This document shows, piece by piece, positions 1-6,386 of a DNA stretch of 15,662 nt. Each line of letters begins with the position of its first letter. Position 1 is the first letter of the stretch. The notes below the pieces were generated by a model. The model did not search any database. It was not told the DNA's origin and was given only the letters and a program-made list of their open reading frames with translations. Location: the NCBI GenBank assembly GCA_026197195.1, contig JAPHUG010000382.1:1-15662 (forward strand). The letters are read 5' to 3'. The translations under genes were made by a program, and so were the position numbers. This DNA comes from Sedimenticola sp. (lineage in GTDB: Bacteria > Pseudomonadota > Gammaproteobacteria > Chromatiales > Chromatiaceae).

Positions 1-12
1 AAGTACACGGAT

Positions 13-46
13 AACGTTGGGCATCACTTCGTTCAGCCCAACCTAC
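13..46 (-). repeat. REP-like palindrome
   Basis: On the minus strand this begins GTAGGTTGGGC and ends GCCCAACGTT. The arms GTTGGGC (16-22) and GCCCAAC (36-42) are perfectly complementary around a 13-base loop. A GTAGGTTGGGC head with a GCCCAAC tail is typical of repetitive extragenic palindromes scattered through many gammaproteobacterial and cyanobacterial genomes, some of which are spread by RAYT transposases. No such transposase is in this window, so the family assignment is by resemblance only. Confidence 0.6.
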
Positions 47-84
47 GACTGAGGTAGGTTGCATCACGACAGCTTTGGCACAAC

Positions 85-100
85 TAGTGTGCCCACACTA
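85..100. repeat. Short palindrome, possible REP remnant
   Basis: The sequence TAGTGTG (85-91), two bases, then CACACTA (94-100) is a perfect 7-bp inverted repeat. Its GTGTGCCCAC core also occurs in the REP hairpin at 889-898, so it may be a decayed member of the same family. Its function is unknown. Confidence 0.35.
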
Positions 101-404
101 CCTGACTGCAATTCGTTTTTCTCATAAAACCGGCAAAACCACCCGCCTTCCTGACTACCCTGTTTTCAGTAACGTTGTATTTTCACCACCTCCAACTACA
201 GTTTAATAGCTGCAGTGCTTGGCTCTGTTGCACGGAGCCCCTTCCAGGCCTATCAACTGAGAATGATATGCCCAGTGCTGGTTCGAATTTGCAGAGGCAT
301 AAAGAATCAGGAACGGCAAGCGAAACATCCTATGTATGTGATAGAGACAAACCGCTGAATTAGCCCGCTCTTTTGGTATCCTTTCATTAGACAAGGAAAC
401 ACTG

Positions 405-743
405 ATGAGTATTTTTATCACACAAGGCAACTATACCGGCCAAGCTATTAAAGGAATGGTCGACAAGCCTGAAGATCGGAGGGCCGCTGTAACCGGTCTT
501 ATGGAATCCGTTGGCGCAAAGCTCCTTCAATACTACATTACGACGGGTGAATACGATTTCATGGTCATCGCGGAGGGTGACAACGTAACTGATGTCATGG
601 CAGGACTGTTGATCGCAGGATCAACCGGAGGTGTTGCCAACTTGAAGACCGTCCAGGCGATAACAACACAAGAAGCAAAATCAGCAATGGAAAAAGCCAA
701 GGCGGCGCGCGGCGGATTCCATGCTGCGGGTGAAAAGAGCTGA
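405..743 (+). CDS. GYD domain-containing protein
   Basis: A 112-residue soluble protein of the GYD family, a small ferredoxin-like alpha/beta fold of roughly 95-110 residues found in many bacteria and archaea; no biochemical role is established. The family signature, G-[EY]-Y-D followed by a hydrophobic strand, is visible as GEYDFMVI at residues 48-55. The N-terminal strand (IFITQGNYT) and the helix around residues 24-40 also match. The last 20 residues are Lys/Ala/Gly rich and probably disordered. The ATG at 405 is supported by AAGGA at 393-397, seven bases upstream. The gene stands alone: no same-strand gene precedes it, and a strong hairpin (753-797) follows the stop codon. The family call is confident; the function is unknown. 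Confidence 0.85.
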   Translation: MSIFITQGNYTGQAIKGMVDKPEDRRAAVTGLMESVGAKLLQYYITTGEYDFMVIAEGDNVTDVMAGLLIAGSTGGVANLKTVQAITTQEAKSAMEKAKAARGGFHAAGEKS

Positions 744-752
744 CCCCATCCT

Positions 753-797
753 TGCATCGACAGATATCAGCCACCCTGATAGTTTGTCGGTGCATTT
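753..797 (+). terminator. Long hairpin after the GYD gene, probable terminator
   Basis: Starting ten bases after the TGA stop (741-743), the arm 753-762 pairs with 785-794 over ten base pairs with one G-U pair. After a small internal loop (763-764 against 782-784), TATCAG (765-770) pairs with CTGATA (776-781) around a five-base loop. The hairpin is followed by TTTAAT, a weak T-tract, so it could be a weak terminator or an mRNA 3' stabiliser. Confidence 0.55.
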
Positions 798-809
798 AAT
801 CTAGCGTCA

Positions 810-999
810 CTACACATAATCCCACTAATTGGCCCGCCTGAACGCCCCCTGCTAAGTTACGCAAAGATAAGGTAGGGTGGGCACGCTTGTGTGCCCACAT
901 TCTTGGTCACACATCAACTAATTCTCATGCCACTCTTATCAGCCATATTGATATGTACGTGAATGATCTTCAATGATAATAATGTGCATTCTGCGTGGG
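810..999. repeat. Tandem direct repeat, copy 1
   Basis: A sequence of about 190 bp that recurs at 1027-1215 with a constant offset of 217 bp. By eye the copies differ at about 15 positions including one 1-base indel, so they are about 92% identical. The repeat starts at CTACACATAAT and ends at TGCATTCTGCG(T/C)GGG. It contains a REP-type hairpin (877-898) but also 60 bases of non-REP sequence to its left. Together with 27 bases absent from copy 2, it includes the complete facing-REP element 872-1022. Confidence 0.85.
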
Positions 1000-1022
1000 C
1001 ATAAAACGCATGCCCACCCTAC
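872..1022. repeat. Paired inverted REP element (BIME- or MITE-like)
   Basis: The element is bounded by perfect 12-bp inverted ends, GTAGGGTGGGCA (872-883) and TGCCCACCCTAC (1011-1022). Each end also folds by itself. GTGGGCAC (877-884) pairs with GTGCCCAC (891-898) around a six-base loop, and GTGGGCAT (995-1002) pairs with ATGCCCAC (1010-1017) around a seven-base loop. Two REP hairpins facing each other across about 100 bp is the layout of a bacterial interspersed mosaic element or a small non-autonomous transposon. The interior is not coding. Confidence 0.7.
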
Positions 1023-1026
1023 TTAA

Positions 1027-1215
1027 CTACACATAATCCCAATAATTGTCCCGCCAGAACGCCCCCTGCTGAGTTACGCAAAGCTAAGGTAGGGTGGGCA
1101 GCTTGTGTGTCCACGTTCTTGGTCACACATCAACTGGTTCTCATGCCACCCTTGTCAGCCATATTGATTTGTACTTGAATGATCTTCAATGATAATAATG
1201 TGCATTCTGCGCGGG
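1027..1215. repeat. Tandem direct repeat, copy 2 (degenerate)
   Basis: Second copy of the 190-bp repeat at 810-999. Its left REP hairpin is damaged: one base of the arm is missing near 1100, and GCCCAC has become GTCCAC near 1109-1114. The right-end REP hairpin present after copy 1 is absent, and the sequence runs instead into unrelated AT-rich DNA leading to tag. Copy 1 therefore looks like the more intact unit. Confidence 0.8.
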
Positions 1216-1301
1216 TAGTTTATAAGAGCAAAAACAAACACCCTGAATTAATATGATACTGACGACCCAGGATAGATAACCCATACAACAGGAGAAGAGG
1301 C

Positions 1302-1907
1302 GTGAGTGACACAATTGAAGGTCCCGATGGTAAACACCGCTGTCGCTGGTGTGATGCGGCACCTGAATTCCTCCACTATCACGATACGGAGTGGGGATTC
1401 CCGGTAAGCGAGGATCAGCGTCTGTTTGAAAAGCTCTGTCTTGAGAGCTTTCAGTCAGGTTTGAGTTGGCGCACTATTCTGGCAAAAAGGGAAAATTTTC
1501 GCGCCGCCTTCCATCATTTTGATTTCAATAAGGTGGCACGTTTTACCGAGCGTGATGTGACTCGCCTGCTCAAGGATGAAGGCATTGTTCGACATCGCGG
1601 AAAGATTGAGGCTGTAATTAATAATGCAAAAAAGGCCAAGGAGTTGGTTCAACAGGAGGGTTCACTGGCCAGCTATCTTTGGCGCTTCGAACCCGACCCT
1701 TCCACACTGGCTGAGCCACAATCCGCCTCGACCTCTGCCGAATCTGTTGCCTTGTCTAAAGATCTTAAAAAACGGGGCTGGAAGTTTGTTGGCCCCACCA
1801 CGGCCTATGCCTTTATGCAGGCCATGGGCTTACTGAATGATCACGTTGAGGGGTGCGTGATTAGGACCAAGGTGGCGAGTGCGCGCAAGCGTTTCAAAAA
1901 GCCCTAA
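1302..1907 (+). CDS. tag: DNA-3-methyladenine glycosylase I
   Basis: A cytosolic base-excision repair enzyme of 201 residues (E. coli Tag has 187) that releases N3-methyladenine from alkylated DNA. It aligns with Tag over nearly the full length: YHDTEWG (26-32), ESFQSGLSW (48-56), KRENFRAAFHHFD, GIVRHRGKI, LKKRGWKFVG and NDHVEGC near the end. The Zn ligands of Tag (Cys4, His17, His175, Cys179) correspond to Cys14, His27, His181 and Cys185, and the 3-methyladenine pocket residues Glu38 and Trp46 correspond to Glu48 and Trp56. The start is GTG at 1302, chosen because AGGAG (1290-1294) lies seven bases upstream and the reading begins just ahead of the conserved Cys. It is apparently a single-gene unit, convergent with the gene at 2034-2888. 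Confidence is very high. Confidence 0.96.
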   Translation: MSDTIEGPDGKHRCRWCDAAPEFLHYHDTEWGFPVSEDQRLFEKLCLESFQSGLSWRTILAKRENFRAAFHHFDFNKVARFTERDVTRLLKDEGIVRHRGKIEAVINNAKKAKELVQQEGSLASYLWRFEPDPSTLAEPQSASTSAESVALSKDLKKRGWKFVGPTTAYAFMQAMGLLNDHVEGCVIRTKVASARKRFKKP

Positions 1908-1927
1908 CCCTTGCTGGGCAGTTTTTT
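1901..1927 (+). terminator. Weak terminator candidate overlapping the tag stop
   Basis: GCCC (1901-1904) can pair with GGGC (1916-1919) around an 11-base loop, and T6 follows at 1922-1927. The A5 run before GCCC can extend pairing to the T-run across a two-base bulge. The GC stem is only four pairs, so this is tentative. Confidence 0.3.
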
Positions 1928-1956
1928 GAAAGAGAGGAATAGTAACTAACCCATAA

Positions 1957-1983
1957 TGGTGGCATCACTTTGTGATACCACTA
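1957..1983. repeat. Hairpin between convergent genes
   Basis: Bases 1957-1968 pair with 1972-1983 around a TTT triloop: twelve positions with one C/A mismatch (1963/1977) and one G-T pair. No T-tract follows on either strand. It lies between the 3' ends of tag and the minus-strand gene, so it may act as a 3' end structure for either transcript. Confidence 0.45.
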
Positions 1984-2033
1984 CCTATCACCCTATCAAT
2001 TGCGACACCTTGGCTTCCAGGGTGGACGCGATC

Positions 2034-2888
2034 TTAAGGCCCATGAGGTGCAATCGCTATCGCCACACGAAACCCAATCACGTTGTAGCGCTGAAATGAA
2101 GCAACATTAAACCGGGTACTTGAAACAATGACATCCGGCCGACTGCTCCATGCACCGCCCCGTGTAACCCGAAGTGGACAGTTTTCTGTATCGTCACTTG
2201 ATGCGTCCGGGTTGTCGTAATAGTCATCCTTCCAACAGTTACGGGTTATCTCGTAGACATTGCCATGCATGTCATACAAGCCGTACTGATTAGGGGGAAA
2301 GCTACCAACCTTGAACGTTTTGCGTACCGCAGCCTTCAGACAGCCAGTGCAGTTTGCACGATTGGCTCCTACCTGATCGCCCCAGTAATAGCGGGTTTCA
2401 GTTCCCGCACGGGCGGCATACTCCCACTCTTCTTCACTCGGTATCACATATTTTTTTCCCGTGATCTTGTTTAGCCAGCGTACAAAGTCCTGTGCGTCAT
2501 TCCAGGAGACGTTGATAACCGGGTTCTTCCCTCGCCCCCAGCCGTTATCAGCGGGGCGATGCTGACAGCCGCCTGCATCGACACAGCGATCATATTGCTC
2601 GAAGGTGATCTCATACTTTGACAACAAAAAGGGATCAACACTCACGGTATGAACCGGCTCATCATGGGCCATACAACCCTCAAAGGTACAACCCATACGA
2701 TAGGTTCCGCCCGGGATATGTAGCATCTCAGGTTCATTATATTCAGCCGTTTGTAAACCGTCCGCCTGAACAGCGGGTATCGTGATGATCAGCATGATCA
2801 ACAGAAGGGGGATAAACAGCGCGTAAATAATTGGACGGAAGCCGGGACGGGCCATCGTTTGTGTAACGCATTTTGTTTGACGGGACAT
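2034..2888 (-). CDS. Exported FGE/SUMF1-domain protein lacking catalytic cysteines
   Basis: A 284-residue protein of the formylglycine-generating-enzyme (SUMF1) superfamily. Residues 1-42 form a positively charged N-tail, a hydrophobic stretch (about 20-38) and a likely signal cleavage near AVQA-DG, predicting export to the periplasm or membrane anchoring. The domain spans about 54-278: IPGGTYRMG (58-66), KYEITFEQYDRC, PVINVSWNDAQDF, PSEEEWEYAARAG, NQYGLYDMHGNVYE, RGGAW (243-247) and IGFRVA near the end. Aerobic FGEs use two cysteines close to the C-terminus; the equivalent stretch here (248-276) has none, so sulfatase maturation is unlikely. Eight cysteines in the mature part form close pairs (67/72, 102/108, 180/183, 218/237), consistent with disulfides. 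The ATG at 2888 has a strong AGGAGGGT just upstream. The gene is monocistronic. Related domains serve as binding or structural modules; the role here is unknown. Confidence 0.85.
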   Translation of the reverse strand: MSRQTKCVTQTMARPGFRPIIYALFIPLLLIMLIITIPAVQADGLQTAEYNEPEMLHIPGGTYRMGCTFEGCMAHDEPVHTVSVDPFLLSKYEITFEQYDRCVDAGGCQHRPADNGWGRGKNPVINVSWNDAQDFVRWLNKITGKKYVIPSEEEWEYAARAGTETRYYWGDQVGANRANCTGCLKAAVRKTFKVGSFPPNQYGLYDMHGNVYEITRNCWKDDYYDNPDASSDDTENCPLRVTRGGAWSSRPDVIVSSTRFNVASFQRYNVIGFRVAIAIAPHGP

Positions 2889-3311
2889 ACACCCTCCTTA
2901 TTCGGAAGCGATGAATAAAACGGTCCCCAAAAATGTGTTACCTGTGTTCCTTCACTAAGTAGCCCACTCCTCCTCAGGCTTTAATCGCCTGCCATAAAGG
3001 TAAATGTAGCAAATGTTTTTGAATTTACCAGTCAGCCTGACTCGTTGCGCCACGTCTGCCCGGCCGGGTTAATACCTACACTTCACCGCCAAACCTGCGC
3101 ACAGATAGGCAATTCACCACGAAATCGTTTGACTTATGGTTGACAACCCGATATGTTGCCACCCAGCTAGAAATAAAGCCTTTTGTTTACAAATCTCCAT
3201 TGCGCTGTTTCATCGTAAATATTCGTCCTGTAGTTTTTAAGTTTCAGACTCATTTCCAGCTACCCAAGCCGAGTATTGGCTTAATTATTTTTCAGATTAC
3301 AGGATATTAAT
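2889..3311. other. 423-bp divergent spacer and cold-shock gene leader
   Basis: The spacer separates the minus-strand FGE-like gene from the plus-strand cold-shock gene. It holds the AGGAGGGT ribosome binding site of the former (2893-2900), a 10-bp GC palindrome CCCGGCCGGG (3059-3068), and an AT-rich 170 bp before the cold-shock ATG. TTGACA occurs at 3140-3145 but without a good -10 at normal spacing. CspA-type genes commonly have untranslated leaders longer than 100 bases, which fits the empty space, but no transcript start can be fixed from the sequence. Confidence 0.5.
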
Positions 3312-3521
3312 ATGTCTACACGAGTAAATGGCACCGTAAAATGGTTCAACGAATCTAAAGGTTTCGGCTTCATCGAGCAGGAATCAGGTCCAGACGTTTT
3401 CGCTCACTTCAGCGCCATCCAGAGCCAGGGCTTCAAGACCCTTGCTGAAGGCCAGAAGGTTGAGTTCACCGTCACACAGGGTCCTAAAGGCCCACAAGCA
3501 GAAAACATCGTCGCTGTTTAA
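3312..3521 (+). CDS. Cold-shock protein, CspA family
   Basis: A 69-residue single-domain OB-fold protein that binds single-stranded RNA and DNA. CspA-family members act as RNA chaperones that melt mRNA secondary structure in the cytoplasm. The two nucleic-acid-binding motifs are intact: RNP1 KGFGFI (16-21) and RNP2 VFAHF (29-33). The VKWFN start of strand 1 is also present. Length matches the family. The ATG at 3312 follows AGGA at 3300-3303. The gene has a long upstream spacer and its own terminator at 3582-3613, so it is transcribed alone. Whether it is cold-induced or constitutive cannot be told from the protein, so no specific csp letter is assigned. Confidence 0.97.
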   Translation: MSTRVNGTVKWFNESKGFGFIEQESGPDVFAHFSAIQSQGFKTLAEGQKVEFTVTQGPKGPQAENIVAV

Positions 3522-3581
3522 TGTAGCGCGATGCTATAGCAACAAGGGAATCTCCCTGGTGTTATAGGCAAGCTTGAAAAG

Positions 3582-3613
3582 AAGGGTAGCGTTTAACCGC
3601 TGCCCTTTTTTTT
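3582..3613 (+). terminator. Rho-independent terminator of the cold-shock gene
   Basis: GGGTAGCG (3584-3591) pairs with CGCTGCCC (3598-3605) over eight base pairs including one U-G pair, around a six-base loop. T8 (3606-3613) follows, and AA before the stem can extend the pairing. This is a textbook intrinsic terminator 60 bases after the stop codon. Confidence 0.92.
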
Positions 3614-3812
3614 GGTCTGAAATAGTCTAACCCCGTTATCTGCAAGACCGACACTGACTGGAAAACGGCCCTATCCTCCTCCAAGTCACTCTAAACACGG
3701 CACTTTTACAATAATTCACAATAAAACCGGTGCCAAACCGCAGCGCACGTAGTATTTTAATCAGTAAGCCTCTCTCCAGGTTGTTCTGCTCACCTGCTGA
3801 AGGAATAAGGCT

Positions 3813-4541
3813 ATGACTTCAAGAATGGATATCCACATGAACGAATCAGCACAACAACTGGACGTAGCCACTCCCAAGAAAGGGTTCCGTGCCATCTATA
3901 TTCTATGGATTATCTTGGCCACCATACTGATTACGGCAGCGGTGACCTACTGGGTGGTTCGTACCTATATCTACGCCAAGGATTTTGAGCCGGTTGAACT
4001 GAGCAGCACCGAGCAGCAGACACTCAACAGCAAACTCAAGGCGCTGGGTTATGATCCAGGCCCTGGGGCCTACAGGGAATCAGATAAACAGCCTAAAGAG
4101 AGTGATCAGGCGTGGCTGCGCCCGGAGCGCTATAGCGAGGCCGGGGCAAAACGCGAGATAGGCTTCAGTGAGCGTGAGTTGAATGCCATTGTGGCCAAAG
4201 ACCCCGGCATTGCAAAAAAGCTTGCGGTTGATCTGGGAGATGACCTGGTCAGTGCACGGTTGTTGGTGCCGGTTGATCCTGATTTCCCCCTGTTGGGTGG
4301 AAAGACCCTGCGTGTTTCAGCCGGGGTAGAGATGGCGTTTCGTAACCAGAAACCTGTCATCATCCTCAAGGGCGTAAGCATTATGGGGGTCCCTATTCCC
4401 AATGCCTGGCTTGGCGGCCTGAAGAATATCGACCTGATCAGCGAATTTGGCGATGAGCAGGGCTTCTGGAAAGGCTTCTCCGACGGCGTGGAGAATATCC
4501 ATGTTGAAGAGGGCATGCTGAAGATCAAACTCAAAGAGTAG
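3813..4541 (+). CDS. Single-pass membrane protein of unknown function
   Basis: A 242-residue protein that I do not recognise. Residues 1-24 are polar, and 26-49 form one transmembrane helix with basic residues before it (PKKGFR), suggesting a short cytoplasmic N-tail with the rest outside. Residues 60-110 are polar and probably a linker. Residues 114-242 alternate strands and short helices (GFSERELNAIVAKDP, ARLLVPVDPDFPLLGG, LRVSAGVEMAF), including two glycine-rich strand pairs; the overall pattern recalls periplasmic lipid- or ligand-binding beta folds on a membrane stalk, but that is only a resemblance. The ATG at 3813 is preferred to later ATGs at 3825 and 3837 because AGGA (3801-3804) lies eight bases before it. 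The stop is one base from that of the converging HD-domain gene. Confidence 0.75.
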   Translation: MTSRMDIHMNESAQQLDVATPKKGFRAIYILWIILATILITAAVTYWVVRTYIYAKDFEPVELSSTEQQTLNSKLKALGYDPGPGAYRESDKQPKESDQAWLRPERYSEAGAKREIGFSERELNAIVAKDPGIAKKLAVDLGDDLVSARLLVPVDPDFPLLGGKTLRVSAGVEMAFRNQKPVIILKGVSIMGVPIPNAWLGGLKNIDLISEFGDEQGFWKGFSDGVENIHVEEGMLKIKLKE

Positions 4542-4542
4542 T

Positions 4543-5121
4543 TCAGGCTGCACCCTTGAGCCCGATGGACTCAGCCACTTCACGCATACCCAGGATGGTC
4601 TGGGTAATCAGGTCACGCCGCTCCATACCGAGCATTTCTGCCCCCTTATCGATAATGCCGCGATCCACCTTGGCGGCAAAGCTTTTATCTTTCCACTTCT
4701 TGAGCACCGATTTGGCCTCCAGATCCATCACACTTTTGGAGGGTCGTACCAGGGCACTGGTCGTCACCAGTCCGGTCAGTTCATCCGTGGCATAGAGCAC
4801 CCGCTCCATATCGGTCAGCGGTTCAACATCGGTGCAGATACCCCAGCCATGACTGATCACCGCCCGAATATACGATTCAGGCCAGTTCGCCTCCTTGAGT
4901 ATCGCTTCGGTCTTGATGCAGTGCTGGTCGGGAAACTGCTCATAGTCCAGGTCATGCACCAAGCCCACAATGCCCCACTGCACTTCATCACCGCCCCGTT
5001 GCCGGGCGAAATAGCGCATCACCCCTTCCACCGCCAGTCCATGCTTTATCAGACTTTCGGTTTTGGTATATTTTTTCAGCAGTTGAAAGGCCTCATCCCG
5101 AGTAGGTACCTGTTCACTCAT
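4543..5121 (-). CDS. HD-domain metal-dependent phosphohydrolase-like protein
   Basis: A cytosolic protein of 192 residues in the HD superfamily, which are mostly metal-dependent phosphohydrolases or nucleotidases. The expected ligands are in order: His27 in the first helix, the His56-Asp57 doublet in GLVHDLDYE, His67, His91 in ISHGWG, and Asp113 in YATDELTG. The later half (120-185) is helical and ends with TILGMREVAESIGL. Length and motif order match stand-alone HD proteins often annotated as HDIG-type hydrolases. The substrate is unknown. The ATG at 5121 follows AGGGAG six bases upstream on the coding strand. It diverges from the DUF971 gene, with about 74 bp for both promoters. Confidence 0.87.
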   Translation of the reverse strand: MSEQVPTRDEAFQLLKKYTKTESLIKHGLAVEGVMRYFARQRGGDEVQWGIVGLVHDLDYEQFPDQHCIKTEAILKEANWPESYIRAVISHGWGICTDVEPLTDMERVLYATDELTGLVTTSALVRPSKSVMDLEAKSVLKKWKDKSFAAKVDRGIIDKGAEMLGMERRDLITQTILGMREVAESIGLKGAA

Positions 5122-5195
5122 TACTCACTCCCTGATCGTTAATCAAATGAAAACCGCACTTGTTTTTTTACCACAACAGCCTCATCTTATCCCGC

Positions 5196-5552
5196 ATGGG
5201 AAAAAATCCAAAGCCGACCGATATTATCCTGCACCAACAGGCCCACACGCTGGAGCTGGTGTTTGATAATGGTGAGCAGTACCAGCTGCCGTGGGAGTAT
5301 CTGCGTACCTTTTCCCCCTCCAAAGAGGTGCGGGCGCGCTTTGGTAAAGATCGCATTCTGGTACTGGATAAACAGGATGTGGTGCTGGAGCAGATCAAGC
5401 CGATTGGCCACTATGCCCTGAAACTCTATTTTGATGACGGGCACAACTCCGGGCTGTATGACTGGCGTTTTCTTTATGAACTCTGCGTGAACCACGAAGC
5501 ATACTGGCAGGAGCATCTGGAACGGGTGGCTAAACACTCGCCTAACCAGTAA
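5196..5552 (+). CDS. DUF971 protein (GBBH-like N-terminal domain)
   Basis: A small soluble protein of 118 residues in the DUF971 family, related to the N-terminal domain of gamma-butyrobetaine hydroxylase. Diagnostic pieces are PTDIILHQQ (7-15), LPWEYLRTFSPSKEV (31-45), KPIGHYALKLYFDDGHNSGLY (68-88) and W90. The cysteines that bind zinc in the eukaryotic enzyme's domain are absent, as is usual in bacterial stand-alone members, and there is no oxygenase domain. The function of stand-alone members is not established; some occur fused or adjacent to Fe-S or ParA/Mrp-type proteins. The reading frame is open to a TTG at 5160, but family alignment favours the ATG at 5196. No clear ribosome binding site is visible before either. 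It converges on the persulfide dioxygenase gene 14 bp downstream. Confidence 0.88.
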   Translation: MGKNPKPTDIILHQQAHTLELVFDNGEQYQLPWEYLRTFSPSKEVRARFGKDRILVLDKQDVVLEQIKPIGHYALKLYFDDGHNSGLYDWRFLYELCVNHEAYWQEHLERVAKHSPNQ

Positions 5553-5566
5553 GTCGATTTAACGGA

Positions 5567-6292
5567 TTATCGGCTCTCACCTACCTGATTGATAACGGCC
5601 TCTGTGCCGTGGACACCACAACGCTGATTGCCCGGTACCGCCACATCGATCTTTGCCGGTTTATCCAACACCAGACCATTCATGATCGCCACATAGCCTT
5701 CCCGGGTCTGATGGTCTCGCAAACGCGGATTGAGACGCTTCTCTTCACCGATGGTGGTGAGTGTCTGGCCGGTGTAGTCATGGGCCGGATAAACAAGCAC
5801 ATCATCGCTTAATACAAACAGTTTCTGCGTAATTGAGTCATAGGCCTGCCCGGCATCACCCGATTGAAAATCGGTGCGGCCACTGCCACGAATCAACAGG
5901 GTGTCGCCGGTAAAAACACAACCCTCGCCCAGATAACTGATGTCGGTATGGGTATGACCCGGCGTGTACAGCACCTTGAGTGACTGATGGCCAAAGCGCA
6001 CCTCATCACCCTCTTTCAGGGCGATATCAGCACAGGCGGCTTCTGCGCTCTGGTGAACACCGACCTGGCAACCGAACCGCTCCCGAAGCAGTCCGGCTCC
6101 CGTGATATGATCGGCATGGATATGGGTCTCCAGGGCATAGCGCAGGTATAGCCCCAGCTCATTGATAAGCTTGATGTCCCGCTCACTCTGTTCAAACACG
6201 GAATCAATAATAACCGCATCCAGGCTCTCTTCATCCCAGAGCAGATAGCTGTAGGTACTGGAGCTTTTATCAAACAGTTGTCGTAGTTTCAT
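5567..6292 (-). CDS. ETHE1-type persulfide dioxygenase
   Basis: A metallo-beta-lactamase-fold, non-heme iron enzyme of 241 residues (human ETHE1 has 254). This family oxidises glutathione persulfide to sulfite and glutathione in sulfide oxidation and detoxification. The MBL motif THIHADH (56-62) is present, with His57, His113 (TPGHTHTD) and Asp130 (FTGDTLL) matching the iron ligands His79, His135 and Asp154 of ETHE1. His171 lies in VYPAHDYTG. The substrate-site signature GSGRTDFQSGD (136-146, Arg139) and the C-terminal VPGNQRCG (Cys225) are both ETHE1 hallmarks, separating it from glyoxalase II. The ATG at 6292 has GAAGG seven bases upstream. It lies 94 bp downstream of the GGDEF-protein gene on the same strand and could be co-transcribed, though an own promoter is possible. 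Confidence 0.93.
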   Translation of the reverse strand: MKLRQLFDKSSSTYSYLLWDEESLDAVIIDSVFEQSERDIKLINELGLYLRYALETHIHADHITGAGLLRERFGCQVGVHQSAEAACADIALKEGDEVRFGHQSLKVLYTPGHTHTDISYLGEGCVFTGDTLLIRGSGRTDFQSGDAGQAYDSITQKLFVLSDDVLVYPAHDYTGQTLTTIGEEKRLNPRLRDHQTREGYVAIMNGLVLDKPAKIDVAVPGNQRCGVHGTEAVINQVGESR

Positions 6293-6386
6293 ATCAGTGC
6301 CTTCAAACAGTACGTCTAGTGCTTAAATTGGGGCGACACCGATGAATTCAACCTGCATAGATACAAGGTTTGATAGCAGTTGGCTG

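Larger units (their letters stand above)
1..404. other. Gene-free region with REP-like palindromes
   Basis: I see no convincing coding sequence here. The short open frames at 175-363 (+) and 203-430 (-) have no recognisable protein character and no good ribosome binding site. The first 100 bases hold two short palindromes of REP type, annotated separately, and 53-58 repeats the GTAGGTTG opening of such an element. The last 30 bases contain the ribosome binding site AAGGA (393-397) of the GYD-domain gene. I cannot point to a specific promoter. Confidence 0.6.

Noticed and set aside
175..430. Short open frames at 175-363 (+) and 203-430 (-)
   Set aside because: Neither has a ribosome binding site or protein-like composition; the minus frame overlaps the start of the GYD gene. 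Treated as chance open frames in a repeat-bearing spacer.
590..740. Antisense genes opposite the GYD gene (533-757 and 595-795, minus)
   Set aside because: The GYD reading frame has a family signature and a ribosome binding site; the antisense frames have neither.
810..1215. Possible CRISPR array
   Set aside because: Only two repeat units of about 190 bp with a short gap, no regular spacers and no cas genes.
2034..2888. Sulfatase-maturing formylglycine-generating enzyme
   Set aside because: The catalytic cysteine pair near the C-terminus is absent and no sulfatase gene is in the window.
3140..3173. Promoter of the cold-shock gene based on TTGACA at 3140
   Set aside because: No acceptable -10 at 16-18 bp spacing; the nearest TAGAAA is 22 bp away, so it is mentioned only as a feature of the spacer.
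5160..5195. TTG start at 5160 for the DUF971 gene
   Set aside because: The twelve extra residues do not match the family start, and the ATG at 5196 gives the usual length.
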